Assembly (NCBI GenBank): GCA_963781035.1
Contig: CAWAEN010000001.1
Coordinates: 1-64,000, forward strand
DNA from: SZUA-35 sp963781035
GTDB lineage: Bacteria > Actinomycetota > Acidimicrobiia > Acidimicrobiales > SZUA-35
Length of the DNA: 64,000 nucleotides
Reading direction: 5' to 3'
In this document: one piece after another, positions 47,740 through 57,265 of the stretch
Numbering within the stretch: position 1 is the first letter of the stretch
Layout of the letters: every line of letters begins with the position of its first letter
Notes under the pieces: model-generated
What the model was told of the DNA's origin: nothing
What the model saw: only the letters and a program-made list of their open reading frames with translations
Database searches by the model: none
Translations under genes and position numbers: made by a program

Positions 47740-48564
47740 TCACATCCTGGCGTCGGTGGCGACGGCGACGCGGTGCATCACGCGTCGGTCTGGCAGGTAG
47801 TCGGCGACGGCGTAGTGCTGCGTTGCTCGGTTGTCCCAGATCGCGAGCGTGCCCGGCTCCCACCGCAGGCGCATGTGGAACTCGGGCCTGTTGATCAGGT
47901 CGAACAGCATGGTGAGCAACCGAGCACTCTCGGGCGCGCTGGCGCCGATGATCCAGCGGGTGAACGACTCGCTGACGTTCACATACGGCCGTCCCGTGAC
48001 CGGATGGTGATCGATCACCGGATGCACTGCCGACCCGGCGGCGACGATCGCTTCGTCGATGCCGCCGTCGCCGCCTGACCGATACGCCGGTGTGCGGAAC
48101 GCCCCCATGTCGTGAACGGCCTCCAATTGCTCGAGATCGGTCCGCAGCCCGGGATCGAGCCGATCGTGCACGGCGTACATGTTCGCCCAGAGCGTGTCAC
48201 CACCGGTCGGAGGCACGACCATCGCTTGGAGAATCGACGCGAACGGAGCGATCGACTTGTAGGTCATGTCGGCGTGCCACTCGGCTGCGTCCGGCGCCAT
48301 GTCACCCCACCAGTCGAGGACGACGACGTCGTCACTTTCGGGGTGCGTCTGATAGCTGTGATGACGGGCACCGAGGTCGCCCAACTGGCGACCGAGCGCC
48401 ACCATCTCGGTCGGGGCCAGGCCGGCACCACGGATCACGAGGACCTGGTGGTCGATCAGCGCCTCGTGGAGCGCGTCTCCGACATCGGGCGATCGCAGAT
48501 CGACGCCCGAGAGCTCGGCACCGATCGCTCGGGTGATGGGATGGATTTCAGCCGACGTGGTCAT
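47740..48564 (-). CDS. TauD/TfdA-family dioxygenase
   Basis: 274 residues. The Fe(II)/2-oxoglutarate site is visible: EWHADMTYKSIAPFASILQ gives the HxD, the distal His and Arg are in WDNRATQHYAVADYLPDRRVMHRV, and GGDTLWANMYAVHD is the conserved strand between them. The N-terminal IGAELSGVDLRSP is typical. Family members hydroxylate taurine, alkyl sulfates, or phenoxy acids; no sulfur genes are nearby so the substrate is open. A TAGTGT -10 lies 9 bases before the ATG. Confidence 0.9.
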   Translation of the reverse strand: MTTSAEIHPITRAIGAELSGVDLRSPDVGDALHEALIDHQVLVIRGAGLAPTEMVALGRQLGDLGARHHSYQTHPESDDVVVLDWWGDMAPDAAEWHADMTYKSIAPFASILQAMVVPPTGGDTLWANMYAVHDRLDPGLRTDLEQLEAVHDMGAFRTPAYRSGGDGGIDEAIVAAGSAVHPVIDHHPVTGRPYVNVSESFTRWIIGASAPESARLLTMLFDLINRPEFHMRLRWEPGTLAIWDNRATQHYAVADYLPDRRVMHRVAVATDARM

Positions 48565-48688
48565 CGGCTGCGCACACTACGCACCAACCGAGCCCAACGC
48601 CACCTGGTACTGCTGCGCCACCTGTACTGCGGAACTGAGCCCTCAGTTCTGAGGCTTCAGTGCCGCAAATCGGAAGGGTGCCGGCAGA

Positions 48689-49021
48689 TCAGTCGATCGG
48701 CAGGCGGGCGAAGATCTCGACCTTCGCGTCCTCGAACTCGTCCTGGGTGATGTCGCCGTTCTCGAGCTGCTTGTGCACGGCCTCGATCAACTCGAGCAGT
48801 TCGGGAGCGCTGAGCTCCCCTTTGCCGTCGAGCATGTCGGCGACGACACTGGTGCTGGCCTCGATGACTTCGACGTCTGACCCACCCTCGAGATCGGCGG
48901 TGGGTGCCGGACCGAACGGATCGTTCGTATTGCCCTGACGAGCGGCCTGCTTGGCAGCCTTCTTGGCCGCCTTGGCCCGATCGCGCTGGAGTTTTGCGAA
49001 GCTGGAACGTTGCTTACCCAT
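48689..49021 (-). CDS. Small basic/acidic protein with SHOCT-like tail
   Basis: 110 residues. The N-terminal 30 are highly basic (KLQRDRAKAAKKAAKQAAR) and probably bind nucleic acid or ribosome; the C-terminal 40 (LLELIEAVHKQLENGDITQDEFEDAKVEIFARL) are like a SHOCT helix pair. The middle is acidic. GGGAGC before the ATG at 49021 may serve as a ribosome site. Function unknown. Confidence 0.7.
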   Translation of the reverse strand: MGKQRSSFAKLQRDRAKAAKKAAKQAARQGNTNDPFGPAPTADLEGGSDVEVIEASTSVVADMLDGKGELSAPELLELIEAVHKQLENGDITQDEFEDAKVEIFARLPID

Positions 49022-49204
49022 TGGGGAGCTCCCTTGTGTCGGCTCGACCCGAACGTCAGCTGCTGCTGAGGTGATGACGGATCACATCGTGAATCAGTTC
49101 ACGAAAGAGTGCGACCCTCAAGACTAGGGCGAGAACATGCCCTTGCCTCGCCATGTGGCGCCTGACCGGTGCTTCTGCTCAAGTTCTTCACCCTGGCAGC
49201 CGGG

Positions 49205-49780
49205 TCATTCAACGAGGTGATCGACCCGGTTGAATGCGTGCAGCGACGGGCCGCGGCTCGACACTTCGATCGTCGAGATGGATGCCTGTGCGACGTGGCT
49301 TCGCCACGACATCCCGATCCCCACTCCGAGTGCCCACGCCACCGAAGCCTTGATCGGGGACACGTGCGAGAAGAGGACGATGTCGTGTTCTCGGGCCGTT
49401 TCGGCGAGTCGATCGAGGAACCCTCCAACCCGGTCGGCCAGCTCCTGGAGCGATTCGCCGTTCGGCGGGGCGAAATCCGGATTCCGCCGCCACTCCCCCA
49501 ACGTCTCGACCGGGATGTCGCTCATCGAGGTGAGATCGAAGTCCCCGTAGTCGAGCTCGATCAGCGATCCATCGACGGCGATGTCGCTGCTGTACGCCTG
49601 CGCCGTCTCGACACATCGCTGCAAGGGCGACGAGTAGACGAGTGCGTTCGCCGGCAGGGCCGTGGCGATCTGTGCCGCCTGTCGGCGACCGAACGCATCC
49701 AGGGGCGGGTCAGCTCGTCCGAGGAGCAAACCGGACGCATTGGCCTCGGTTCGACCGTGACGGCACACGTAGATCGTCAC
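49205..49780 (-). CDS. Histidine phosphatase-family protein
   Basis: 191 residues, GTG start overlapping the stop of the upstream membrane protein (GTGA). The catalytic motif CRHGRTEAN is at residues 6-14, LVYSSPLQRCVETAQ gives the second arginine, and LFSHVSPIKASVAWALG the second histidine. Members act on phosphoglycerate, sugar phosphates or cobalamin intermediates. The sequence matches the short phosphoglycerate-mutase-like proteins of actinobacteria. Confidence 0.85.
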   Translation of the reverse strand: MTIYVCRHGRTEANASGLLLGRADPPLDAFGRRQAAQIATALPANALVYSSPLQRCVETAQAYSSDIAVDGSLIELDYGDFDLTSMSDIPVETLGEWRRNPDFAPPNGESLQELADRVGGFLDRLAETAREHDIVLFSHVSPIKASVAWALGVGIGMSWRSHVAQASISTIEVSSRGPSLHAFNRVDHLVE

Positions 49781-50259
49781 GACAGAACGCTCCGATCCAG
49801 CTGCCCCGTACGCACGAGGCGCTGCCGGTTCGATGGATCGTCGAGTCGGTAGCGACCATGAGCCCACCAGGCGACGGCCAGGGCGATCAGCTCGAGAACG
49901 ACTCCGGTGATCAGCGGTCGATCGAACTCCGGAAGGGAACGCTCGCCGAAATCGAGACCGAATGCAGGCCACCAGAAGAGCTCCGTCCTCGTCCAGCTTC
50001 CGTCAAGCACGAGATGCACGAACAACCCGATCGGAACTCCCAACAGGCGACGACGAACGAGACGTCGCTGCTGTGTGGCCAGCATGACGACGGTCATCGC
50101 GGCGACGGCCCCCAGCAACGTGTGGAGCATGTTCGGGCCGGTCACGACCTCGGCGATCGGCAGCAGCGCTCCGAGGGCAACGAGTCGGTAGTCGATCATC
50201 GGGCTGCGGAACACCTCGGCGACGAGCACCGGGGCGAGCACGAGGAACCAGATCAGCAC
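49777..50259 (-). CDS. Membrane-bound metal-dependent hydrolase-like protein
   Basis: 160 residues, GTG start. Helices at about 1-17, 28-42, 45-62 and 120-136 surround conserved polar residues, including MLHTLLGAV and GLFVHLVLDGSWTRTELFWWPAFG, where the HxxxD pattern recalls the YdjM/LexA-binding family of membrane hydrolases. No activity can be assigned. It starts 10 bases after the zinc-ribbon gene and overlaps the phosphatase gene. Confidence 0.65.
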   Translation of the reverse strand: MLIWFLVLAPVLVAEVFRSPMIDYRLVALGALLPIAEVVTGPNMLHTLLGAVAAMTVVMLATQQRRLVRRRLLGVPIGLFVHLVLDGSWTRTELFWWPAFGLDFGERSLPEFDRPLITGVVLELIALAVAWWAHGRYRLDDPSNRQRLVRTGQLDRSVLS

Positions 50260-50269
50260 TGCGTGCGCT

Positions 50270-50989
50270 TCAACGGATGAGCAGCCGACCGCAATCGTCG
50301 CAGGTCACGACGGCATCGTCTGGCTGCTTCTTGATGAGATCGATGGCGACCGCCGAGAGCGTCATGTGGCAGCCATCGCATGTCGAGCCGATGAGGCGAG
50401 CAACGGCCACTCCACCGAAGTCGATCCGCAAACGGTCGTAGTGGGTCAGCAGCTCGCTCGGCACCGCACCGGCAGCGTCGGCCCGCTTCACCTCGGTGTC
50501 GGCCAGTTCGACTTCGAGCTCGGCCACCGCCACCGTGAGGGCGGTCTCGCGCTCTTCCCGCTCAGCGGCGAGTTGTTCACGTTCGGCCACACTCGGTGCC
50601 AGTTCCGCCTCGACGGCCTCGAGCGACTCCATGAACTCGAGTTCGTCGTCTTCGATCGCGGTCTTGCGGGCGAGCAGCATCTTGGCTTCGTCCTGGAGGG
50701 CGAGCAGGTCCTTGGTGCCGGTGACAGACCCGTCGTACAGCTTCGCATCGATCTGCGAGCGCTTGTCGTCGATCAGCGCGACCTCGTCGGCGAGCCGCTT
50801 CACGTCGCGTTGGAGATCGTGCCGCCGGCTCTCGATCTCGGCGACCGTCGCGGCGACAGCAGCGATCTTGGCCTCGATCGCGACGATCTCGTCCTTGATG
50901 GGGTGGTGTGCGATCCGATGACGACGCTGGTCGATGGCTGTGTCGAGGTCCTGCACGACCAAGAGCTGTTCGTAGGCGGGAGCAGCCAT
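50270..50989 (-). CDS. C4-type zinc ribbon coiled-coil protein
   Basis: 239 residues. A long helical hairpin (about 10-175) is followed by a zinc ribbon: CDGCHMTL and CDDCGRLLI, four cysteines in two CxxC pairs. The order (DQRRHRIAHHPIKDE first, IGSTCDGCHMTLSA last) is that of the DUF164/CdsZ-like family, near-universal in actinobacteria and linked to nucleic acid-binding. The ATG shares one base with the stop of the penicillin-binding protein gene. Confidence 0.85.
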   Translation of the reverse strand: MAAPAYEQLLVVQDLDTAIDQRRHRIAHHPIKDEIVAIEAKIAAVAATVAEIESRRHDLQRDVKRLADEVALIDDKRSQIDAKLYDGSVTGTKDLLALQDEAKMLLARKTAIEDDELEFMESLEAVEAELAPSVAEREQLAAEREERETALTVAVAELEVELADTEVKRADAAGAVPSELLTHYDRLRIDFGGVAVARLIGSTCDGCHMTLSAVAIDLIKKQPDDAVVTCDDCGRLLIR

Positions 50990-53208
50990 CAGCCGTCGTC
51001 CGCCGGAGGGTCGTGGGCGGGGTCGGTGGCAGGCGGAGGCGGTGGCGGCGGAGCGCGTGGTGGCGGAGGCGTGGGCGGAGGAGTGGCCGGCGGCAGCGTC
51101 GTGACCGGCGCGGGGCACACCCCGTCCTCGGGAACGGGTGTGCCGTCAGGGCACGGCAGAGTGGTGGTCGTGATCGGCACGTAGCAGTCCCCCACACCAT
51201 CGCCATCGGAGTCGCGCAGCACCGTACCCTCGTTGTCGACACCGATGTCGCTCGTCGAGCAGAAGTCGGTCTCGCCATCGACCTTCAGATAACGCCCGCC
51301 GCCGTAGCCATCGGGATCGGCGAAGTCACGGGCCTCGAGGAGCTCGTGGTAGGCAGTGTTGAATTGTCCCCACACCGCAGCCGGGACGGTCCCGCCGAAG
51401 ATCGTGCCCCAGCCGGCAACCCCCCGCATGGGGATCTTCTCGTCAGGGTGTCCCATCCAGACCGCCGTGGTGACGTATGGCGTGAAGCCGACGAACCAGG
51501 CATCTTCGGAGTTCTGAGCCGTTCCCGTCTTGCCGCCGGCGGCCATCCCGTTGGGCAGGCGGGCCCGCTGACCGGTACCACCACGCACGTTGCTCTCGAG
51601 CGTCTGGGTGATCATCCTGGCGGTCTGCACCGTGACCGCTCGTCGCCCATCCGGGCGGTGTTCGTAGATGACCTCACCGCTGCGGTCCTCGATTCGGTCG
51701 ATGTACCAGGGCTTGTTGTAGATGCCGTCGTTGGCCAAGGCTGCATAGGCCGCCGCCTGTTCGATGACACGGACTTCCTTGGAACCGAGCGGAAGCGAGA
51801 GAACAGGGTCGAGCGGGGTGGTGATGCCCAGGCGACGGGCCACCTCGATCACGTTCTCGTTGCCGACCACCTGACCGAGCCGAACGAAGGAACAGTTGTT
51901 GGAGGCGCGGGTCGCGGCTGCAATCGTGATGCGGCGACCGCTGCCACCCTTGACCTCGTAGGGGTTGGGGTAACCGCCCGGATTGTCGAACCTGCACGGG
52001 CTGTCGCCCCGAACGGTGTCGCTCGGCGTGTAGCCGGCCTCGAACAGGGCGGCGAGTACGTAGGTCTTCATCGAGGAGCCCGGCTGCCGCAGACCGTCGA
52101 CGGCGAGATTGAACTGTTCCGTCGTGAACTCATCGCCGCCGACCATCGCCAGTACCGCGCCTGTCTCGTTGTCGACCGTGGTCATGGCCAACGTGAAACC
52201 GCGAGAGTCGATCGGCAGGAGGTCGGCCTTGGCCTGCTCTGCCAGTGCCTGAGCGGCGGGATCGAAGGTGGTGTAGACCTGCAGGCCTCGCGAATAGATG
52301 GCGGCGATGCGCTCAGCGGGAGTGTCGCCGATCGGTATCGCCGGGTTCTCCTGCAGTTCCTTCTGCGCTTCGCGCTCGAAGTAGTCGGACGGCTTCGTGC
52401 TGAGCGGTGCGCTGCGCTCTTCGGGGAGCTCGGCGATCTTGATGCGCTCGCCATGGGCTTCGGTGATGAGTTCGAGCGACACGAGCCGATCGACCACGGT
52501 GACTCGCCGGTCTCGCGCCTGCTTCGGGTTGGTCACCGGATTGGTGCTGTTGGGGCTGCGGATGAGACCGGCGAGCAGAGCTGCTTCTTCCCAACCCATG
52601 TCCATCGGGTCCTCGAGACCGAAGTAGACCTCGGCTGCACCCTTCAATCCGTAGGCGCCCTGCCCGAAGTAGACGGTGTTGAGGTACCGCTCGAGAATCT
52701 CGTCTTTGGTGAACTGCTCTTCGAGCCGCAGGGCGTAGAACGCCTCGGTCTTCTTCCGGTCGAAGCTCTGGTCCGAGCTCAACAGCGCGTTCTTCACCAG
52801 CTGCTGCGTGATCGTCGAGCCGCCCTGCTCGATCCCGCCGGCGCTGATGTTCTGTGCCAGCGCCCGGAAGACGGCCCGGTAGTTCACGCCATCGTGCTCG
52901 TAGAAATCGTTGTCCTCCATCGCAAGGATCGCCGAGATCACTTCCTGCGGCATCTCGTCCAACGTGATCGACTCGCGATTCTGCTCGCCGACCAGCAGCG
53001 TCATGAAGCTGCCATCGGCGGCGTACATCGTGGACCGCTGAGCGAGGACATCGAGCTCGAGTTCTGCCGACGTACTCTCTGTCGCGGTGACGACATCGCC
53101 GAGTTGCGGGATCACGGCCAGCGCGGCAGCAGAGGTGACCGAGGCAACGGCGATGAGAATCAACCCGAGCGAGGCGATGCGTTGGACGACCCTGAGCAGC
53201 GTGACCAC
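50989..53208 (-). CDS. Class A penicillin-binding protein (transglycosylase/transpeptidase)
   Basis: 739 residues, GTG start 8 bases after a TAGCCT element. A membrane anchor lies at about 12-33. The glycosyltransferase domain has the catalytic E98 in AMEDNDFYEHDG and GGSTITQQLVKN; the transpeptidase domain has SSMK at about 377, SNN in ASNNCSF and KTGT in GGKTGTAQNSED. The C-terminal tail of about 100 residues is rich in Pro and Thr and would cross or sit in the cell wall. It builds peptidoglycan. This is the standard bifunctional actinobacterial PBP, close to PonA. Confidence 0.95.
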   Translation of the reverse strand: MVTLLRVVQRIASLGLILIAVASVTSAAALAVIPQLGDVVTATESTSAELELDVLAQRSTMYAADGSFMTLLVGEQNRESITLDEMPQEVISAILAMEDNDFYEHDGVNYRAVFRALAQNISAGGIEQGGSTITQQLVKNALLSSDQSFDRKKTEAFYALRLEEQFTKDEILERYLNTVYFGQGAYGLKGAAEVYFGLEDPMDMGWEEAALLAGLIRSPNSTNPVTNPKQARDRRVTVVDRLVSLELITEAHGERIKIAELPEERSAPLSTKPSDYFEREAQKELQENPAIPIGDTPAERIAAIYSRGLQVYTTFDPAAQALAEQAKADLLPIDSRGFTLAMTTVDNETGAVLAMVGGDEFTTEQFNLAVDGLRQPGSSMKTYVLAALFEAGYTPSDTVRGDSPCRFDNPGGYPNPYEVKGGSGRRITIAAATRASNNCSFVRLGQVVGNENVIEVARRLGITTPLDPVLSLPLGSKEVRVIEQAAAYAALANDGIYNKPWYIDRIEDRSGEVIYEHRPDGRRAVTVQTARMITQTLESNVRGGTGQRARLPNGMAAGGKTGTAQNSEDAWFVGFTPYVTTAVWMGHPDEKIPMRGVAGWGTIFGGTVPAAVWGQFNTAYHELLEARDFADPDGYGGGRYLKVDGETDFCSTSDIGVDNEGTVLRDSDGDGVGDCYVPITTTTLPCPDGTPVPEDGVCPAPVTTLPPATPPPTPPPPRAPPPPPPPATDPAHDPPADDG

Positions 53209-53246
53209 AGCGGGCCAGGCTACTCAGATGAAGCGCAGAGCGGGTG

Positions 53247-54026
53247 TCAGGTGTTCGCTCTCGAGCGGAAGGGGTCGGCGCCGGCTGATGCGGCGGCAGC
53301 GAACGTGGCCTCCACGAGACCCGCTGACGACATACGTCCCGTGACGGCGAGGCCGAACACGGTGCCCGAGTCACCATTGAGTACGACGATCGACACGTGA
53401 TCATCGCCGACCCGGGTCGAACCGGCGAAGCGAACGTCCATCGGCAGATCGCACAACTCGACCGCTGCCTGGGCGACCGCCCGGTCTTCGGAATCGGCCA
53501 CCGAGGCGCCGTGGCGACGCGATGTGCCTTCGACCAGGCGGACATCAGCCAGGAACCGATCCTCCGAGGGTGTGATCAACACTCGCAACGATGTGGTCTC
53601 GGGGATGGACGAATCGATCTCGATGGCCCGGGCGGCGCTCCGAATCAAGCCGTCGAGCTGGGCCGGTTCTTCATCGTCGAAGGGACGGGTTCGTACCACG
53701 GCGGTGGAAATGACGGAGTCGCTGAGGTGATGGCGAGCGAGCAGCACGCTGTAGCCGCCGACGGTCGCAGACGAGATGTCGTTCGTCTGGTCGTTCAGAG
53801 CAGCCCAGAGCCGCCCGTTGATCTCGAAGCCGATGGGATCGCTCGGTGACCAACTCGAGCTGAGTCGGGTCTGGAGCGGGTCGATCGATCCGTCGCTTCC
53901 CGAGCGGGCCATGAGCACACCGTCAGCGTTGAATCCGTTGGCGATCGCATCGACGGCCAGTTCGGTCACGAGTCGTCGGATCTCGGGCGAGTTCCGACGA
54001 CTCGCTGAGCCGAGTAGCTCGGACAC
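53247..54026 (-). CDS. Hypothetical protein, probably longer at the N-terminus
   Basis: 259 residues from the GTG at 54026. No family is recognised; strands around VRFAGSTRVGDDHVSIVVLNG and ADGVLMARSGSDG could be a GAF-like sensor. The frame continues upstream with credible protein (AGLSGILGDAAGHEPSREVSELLG), and a GTG at 54162 with a good GGAGG site opens a different frame that reads TADSPGARGAESEPDARS. A single-base error at about 54095 would join them into one protein of about 304 residues. Confidence 0.55.
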   Translation of the reverse strand: MSELLGSASRRNSPEIRRLVTELAVDAIANGFNADGVLMARSGSDGSIDPLQTRLSSSWSPSDPIGFEINGRLWAALNDQTNDISSATVGGYSVLLARHHLSDSVISTAVVRTRPFDDEEPAQLDGLIRSAARAIEIDSSIPETTSLRVLITPSEDRFLADVRLVEGTSRRHGASVADSEDRAVAQAAVELCDLPMDVRFAGSTRVGDDHVSIVVLNGDSGTVFGLAVTGRMSSAGLVEATFAAAASAGADPFRSRANT

Positions 54027-54277
54027 CTCACGAGACGGTTCGTGACCCGCTGCATCGCCGAGAATGCCGCTGAGGCCCGCGACCGAGGCCGCTGTGCGAC
54101 GACGATGACCGAGCGTCGGGTTCTGACTCGGCGCCGCGGGCGCCCGGCGAATCGGCAGTCACGTTGTTCCTCCGTGTGGTGGATGCGTTGGCATCCATTT
54201 CGATATCGCCCGACTCAGACCGTAGCGGATGAGCGGGGCCGCCCGAATCGGCCTCGGGGCCTGAATGATGAGCAACC

Positions 54278-55033
54278 TCACCCGGTTGGACAGCCGGCGC
54301 CGGCGGGGGCCGACGCGGCGCTGCTGCCGCCCTCTATCTCTGCAGACTCGGCGCCGAGCTGACCGAGGAAGGATGCGATTTCGGTCGAAGGTACGGCGAG
54401 TGTGAGACCGGTCGAGCGATCGAAGCCGCTGAGTATGCCGACAACGAACCCATCGAGATCGAACACGGGCCCGCCCGAGTATCCGCCACGGGTCTCCGCT
54501 TCGATCAGCAGGACCCGACCTTCGAAACCGTAGACATCGCCCGGTACCAGCCCGACCACCAACCCGTCCTGCACTTCGATGGCTCCCCCATCGGCGTGAC
54601 CGGCGAGGACCACCGGATCTCCGGGTTCAGGCTCGGCCGAAGCCAGGGTGACGGCGACCGCAGGCGGGGCCGCAGCTGCGGCGAGATCGGTCGCGCTCGA
54701 CACTCCGAGCATCGGGACGATCGCCGGCTCGATCGGCTGATCCGCCTTGACCTCGAACGCGTGCTCGACGAGGTGTGCGTTGGTGACGAGCGTGTCGTCG
54801 ACGACGAAACCACTGCCCATCGTCAGGACGCCACAGGCGTTGGTGGCGATCCGAAGCGTCGCCTGCTGCGCCAGCGCCCTCAGCTCGAGCGGGGACGGGG
54901 ACGAGGTGTCCGCAGCGGCCGATGACGTGCTGCTCGTGAACCGCAGCGTCAGCCCGAACGCGGCAAGGCAGGCGGCCAGCACACCAAGCGCGAAGGTCCA
55001 CTCGTTCCGTGTTGCGTTGCCTCGCTCCCGCAT
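54278..55033 (-). CDS. Membrane-anchored trypsin-like serine protease
   Basis: 251 residues. An N-terminal helix at about 14-32 (FALGVLAACLAAFGLTLRF) anchors it. The catalytic triad of the S1C/DegP type is visible: LVTNAHLVEH (His), SATDLAAAA (Asp), and TRGGYSGGPVFDLDGFVVGI (Ser). There is no PDZ domain; the protease ends with a Ser/Ala/Gly tail. CGVL before the His could form a disulfide with the CPTG at the C-terminus, as in the mycobacterial periplasmic protease MarP, which has more membrane helices. Confidence 0.82.
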   Translation of the reverse strand: MRERGNATRNEWTFALGVLAACLAAFGLTLRFTSSTSSAAADTSSPSPLELRALAQQATLRIATNACGVLTMGSGFVVDDTLVTNAHLVEHAFEVKADQPIEPAIVPMLGVSSATDLAAAAAPPAVAVTLASAEPEPGDPVVLAGHADGGAIEVQDGLVVGLVPGDVYGFEGRVLLIEAETRGGYSGGPVFDLDGFVVGILSGFDRSTGLTLAVPSTEIASFLGQLGAESAEIEGGSSAASAPAGAGCPTG

Positions 55034-55082
55034 CGAGAGCGACCGTAGATCGAGCCTTTCGGCCCGACATCAGCAATCCGAC

Positions 55083-55502
55083 TCAGGTGCTCTTGTTCCA
55101 CTCGGCAGCGAGCCGGGCGTCGTTGCGCAGACGGGCGATGCCGTCGTAGATCGCCGCTTCGAGCGCCGGGCTGATCCGGTGGAAGACGATGCCATACAGC
55201 ACCATGCCGTCGTCGCTGAGCCGCATGTTGCGGACTTCGACGCGTCCCGCCTCGCCGCTGAGGCGAATGTCGACGCGGAGGCCGACGTGGATCGCTGTGC
55301 TCTCCGGAGCCCGAATGAGAGCCCCGGCAACCGAGAGATCGAGCAGGTCTGCGGTGACCGCCTTCTTCCGGTGTGGCATCCACCGACCGCCTTGGGGCGC
55401 GAGCCATTCGATGGTGACTCCGGTGACCCGATACCGGACGGAGATCCGCGGTAGGGAGTCAACCCTGGCAAAGGCCTCGGACTGGCGAACCATTTCCTTC
55501 AT
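55083..55502 (-). CDS. PilZ-domain protein
   Basis: 139 residues. MPHRKKAVTADLLDLSVAGALIRAPE contains the D-x-S-x-x-G motif and a preceding basic patch, the two parts of the c-di-GMP site. The rest is a beta-barrel with GLRVDIRLSGEAGRVEVRNM and a C-terminal helix. Whether it binds c-di-GMP is open because the usual RxxxR is not exact. It is encoded between two membrane-protein genes. Confidence 0.6.
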   Translation of the reverse strand: MKEMVRQSEAFARVDSLPRISVRYRVTGVTIEWLAPQGGRWMPHRKKAVTADLLDLSVAGALIRAPESTAIHVGLRVDIRLSGEAGRVEVRNMRLSDDGMVLYGIVFHRISPALEAAIYDGIARLRNDARLAAEWNKST

Positions 55503-55547
55503 GCCACTGGTTATCGGACCTTGAGTCTCGGACTTGATGGGTTGCTC

Positions 55548-55553
55548 TACCCT
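55548..55553 (+). promoter_or_regulatory. Probable -10 element of the DUF6159-like gene
   Basis: TACCCT ends 6 bases before the ATG at 55560; no ribosome site is present. Confidence 0.5.
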
Positions 55554-55559
55554 GCCGGC

Positions 55560-56399
55560 ATGGGTCGTCTGCAGAGTTCGTTGGAGTTGTTCAAGGCGTC
55601 GTGGTCGGTGATTCGCCAGGACCGCGAGCTGCTCGTGCTCCCTGTCATCTCCGCCGTTGCTGCGGCAGGCACGATCGCCTTGTTCGCACTACCGGTGCTG
55701 GCCACTGTCGATTTCGACGCGGTTGATGCCACTGGCAACAGCACGGTCGAGGCCAGCCCCATCACCGCTGCTCTCGTTGCCCTCGCCTATCTGGTGCTCG
55801 CGTTCATCACGGTCTTCTTCAATGCAGCGCTGGCTCACGCAGCCAACGAGCGCATGAGCGGCGGCGACCCGACGGTTGGGTCGTCCATCCGAGGGGCCGC
55901 ATCGCGGGTCAATCGAATCCTGCCGTGGGCCATCGTCTCGGCCACCGTCAGCTTCATCATCAACCAGATCCAGCAACGAGGCGGAATGCTCGGTGGCATC
56001 CTCGGATTCCTCGGCGGCCTGGCCTGGTCAGCTGTCACCTTCCTCGTCCTGCCGATCCTCGTGATCGAGGATGTGGGCGTCACCGACGCGGTGAAACGTT
56101 CAACCGGACTGCTCAGGTCGGCGTGGGGCGAGGGCCTGGCCGGCCACATCGGTTTGGGCCTGATCAGCTTCATCGCCATGATCCCGCTGGCCATCGTCGG
56201 GCTGGTCGGCGTGTCGAGCGGGTCAGCGGCCGTCGCCGTCCCTCTGGTGGCCCTTGCCGTGATCGGCTTCATCGGGGTGATGATCGTGACCTCAGCCCTC
56301 TCGATCGTGTTCCAAACCGCCCTGTATCGCTTCGCCACCAATCAACCGACGGCGTCGTTCCAGCGAGACCTGATGCAGGACGCCTTCCGCATTCGGTGA
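55560..56399 (+). CDS. DUF6159-like membrane protein
   Basis: 279 residues. The N-terminus GRLQSSLELFKASWSVIRQDRELLVLPVISA is the conserved opening of this actinobacterial family, and six hydrophobic helices follow (about 26-46, 68-90, 116-136, 142-160, 195-217, 222-246). An amphipathic stretch, VTDAVKRSTGLLRSAWGEG, precedes the fifth helix. Function is unknown; transporter-like or membrane-shaping roles have been guessed for related proteins. Confidence 0.75.
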   Translation: MGRLQSSLELFKASWSVIRQDRELLVLPVISAVAAAGTIALFALPVLATVDFDAVDATGNSTVEASPITAALVALAYLVLAFITVFFNAALAHAANERMSGGDPTVGSSIRGAASRVNRILPWAIVSATVSFIINQIQQRGGMLGGILGFLGGLAWSAVTFLVLPILVIEDVGVTDAVKRSTGLLRSAWGEGLAGHIGLGLISFIAMIPLAIVGLVGVSSGSAAVAVPLVALAVIGFIGVMIVTSALSIVFQTALYRFATNQPTASFQRDLMQDAFRIR

Positions 56400-56467
56400 G
56401 TTCAACGGCCGCAGGGCGTAGACAGCGATCGGGTGGCATCGGGAACCGACCTGCTCATCGGTCAGCG

Positions 56468-57185
56468 TCAGCCCGCTGCGGCATCGGCGGTGCTGTCGAT
56501 GGGAGCGTCGATGATCTCGTCCTCGGGTGCGGCGGCGTCGTCAGCTTCGGCGTCGTCCGACCCCGACCGGCCCGATTCAGCCCGCCACTGGGCGATCTCG
56601 GCCCGGAGGGCGGCCGCCTCCGCGTCCGGATCATCGAATGCAACTGCGGTCGCAACGGCTGTGTCCGCTGGACGTGCGGGTTCGCTCTCGACGATGGCTT
56701 CGTCCTCGACGATCGCGGGTCCGGCATCGAAGACCTCGACCGATGGTGGCGCCAACGACCCCTCAGCAGACAGACCAGACGCAATGGTGACAGGTTCCGA
56801 AACCGGGACGGAGTCGGCGCCGCCGACCTCGGCAACCCTGACTTTGGAGAACAGGGCGAAGAAGCTGATGTCGAGCGGAGCCAGGGCCAGCACGAGTGAT
56901 GTCAGTCGGTTGCTCTGAGGGGATCTCGACCTCGGACCACGACATGATGGCAACACCCGAGGGCTCGACATCGCAGCCAGGGGGCAGCAGCACGCTGACC
57001 GAGCCGAAGAGGGAGAAGATGTTCATCGTCAGGTCCTCGTCGTCTTCGTCGACGAAGGACCGACTCAGATCGACTGCGCACCGGCCGAACACGGCGATCA
57101 CCAGGGAGTCCTCCGCCAGCTTCCATCGCCCTGAGCGAACGGTACGGCCGAGGACCGCAATCACTTTCGATGTGTAGCTCGCCAT
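56468..57185 (-). pseudogene. LiaF-like C-terminal-domain protein, one frameshift
   Basis: Start MASYTSKVIAVLGRTVRSGRW at 57185. The beta-rich domain LVIAVFGRCAVDLSRSFVDEDDEDLTMNIFSLFGSVSVLLPPGCD is the cell-wall-stress LiaF/DUF1707-associated fold. After SEVEIPSEQ at about 56910 it shifts and continues LTSLVLALAPLDISFFALFSKV and an acidic tail of about 120 residues. No membrane helix is visible before the shift. Corrected length is about 238 residues. Confidence 0.55.
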
Positions 57186-57265
57186 CGCGAAAACCTGCTC
57201 TGAGTGGAGTCAAGGCAGCTTCGGAGGCCCCGGGACCGATATGAGCCGATACTGCGACGCGGCTC

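Noticed and set aside
50908..53400. An open reading frame of 830 codons on the plus strand, opposite the penicillin-binding protein
   Set aside because: It is a shadow of the GC-rich coding strand. It contains no known domain and the PBP frame has all the expected motifs.
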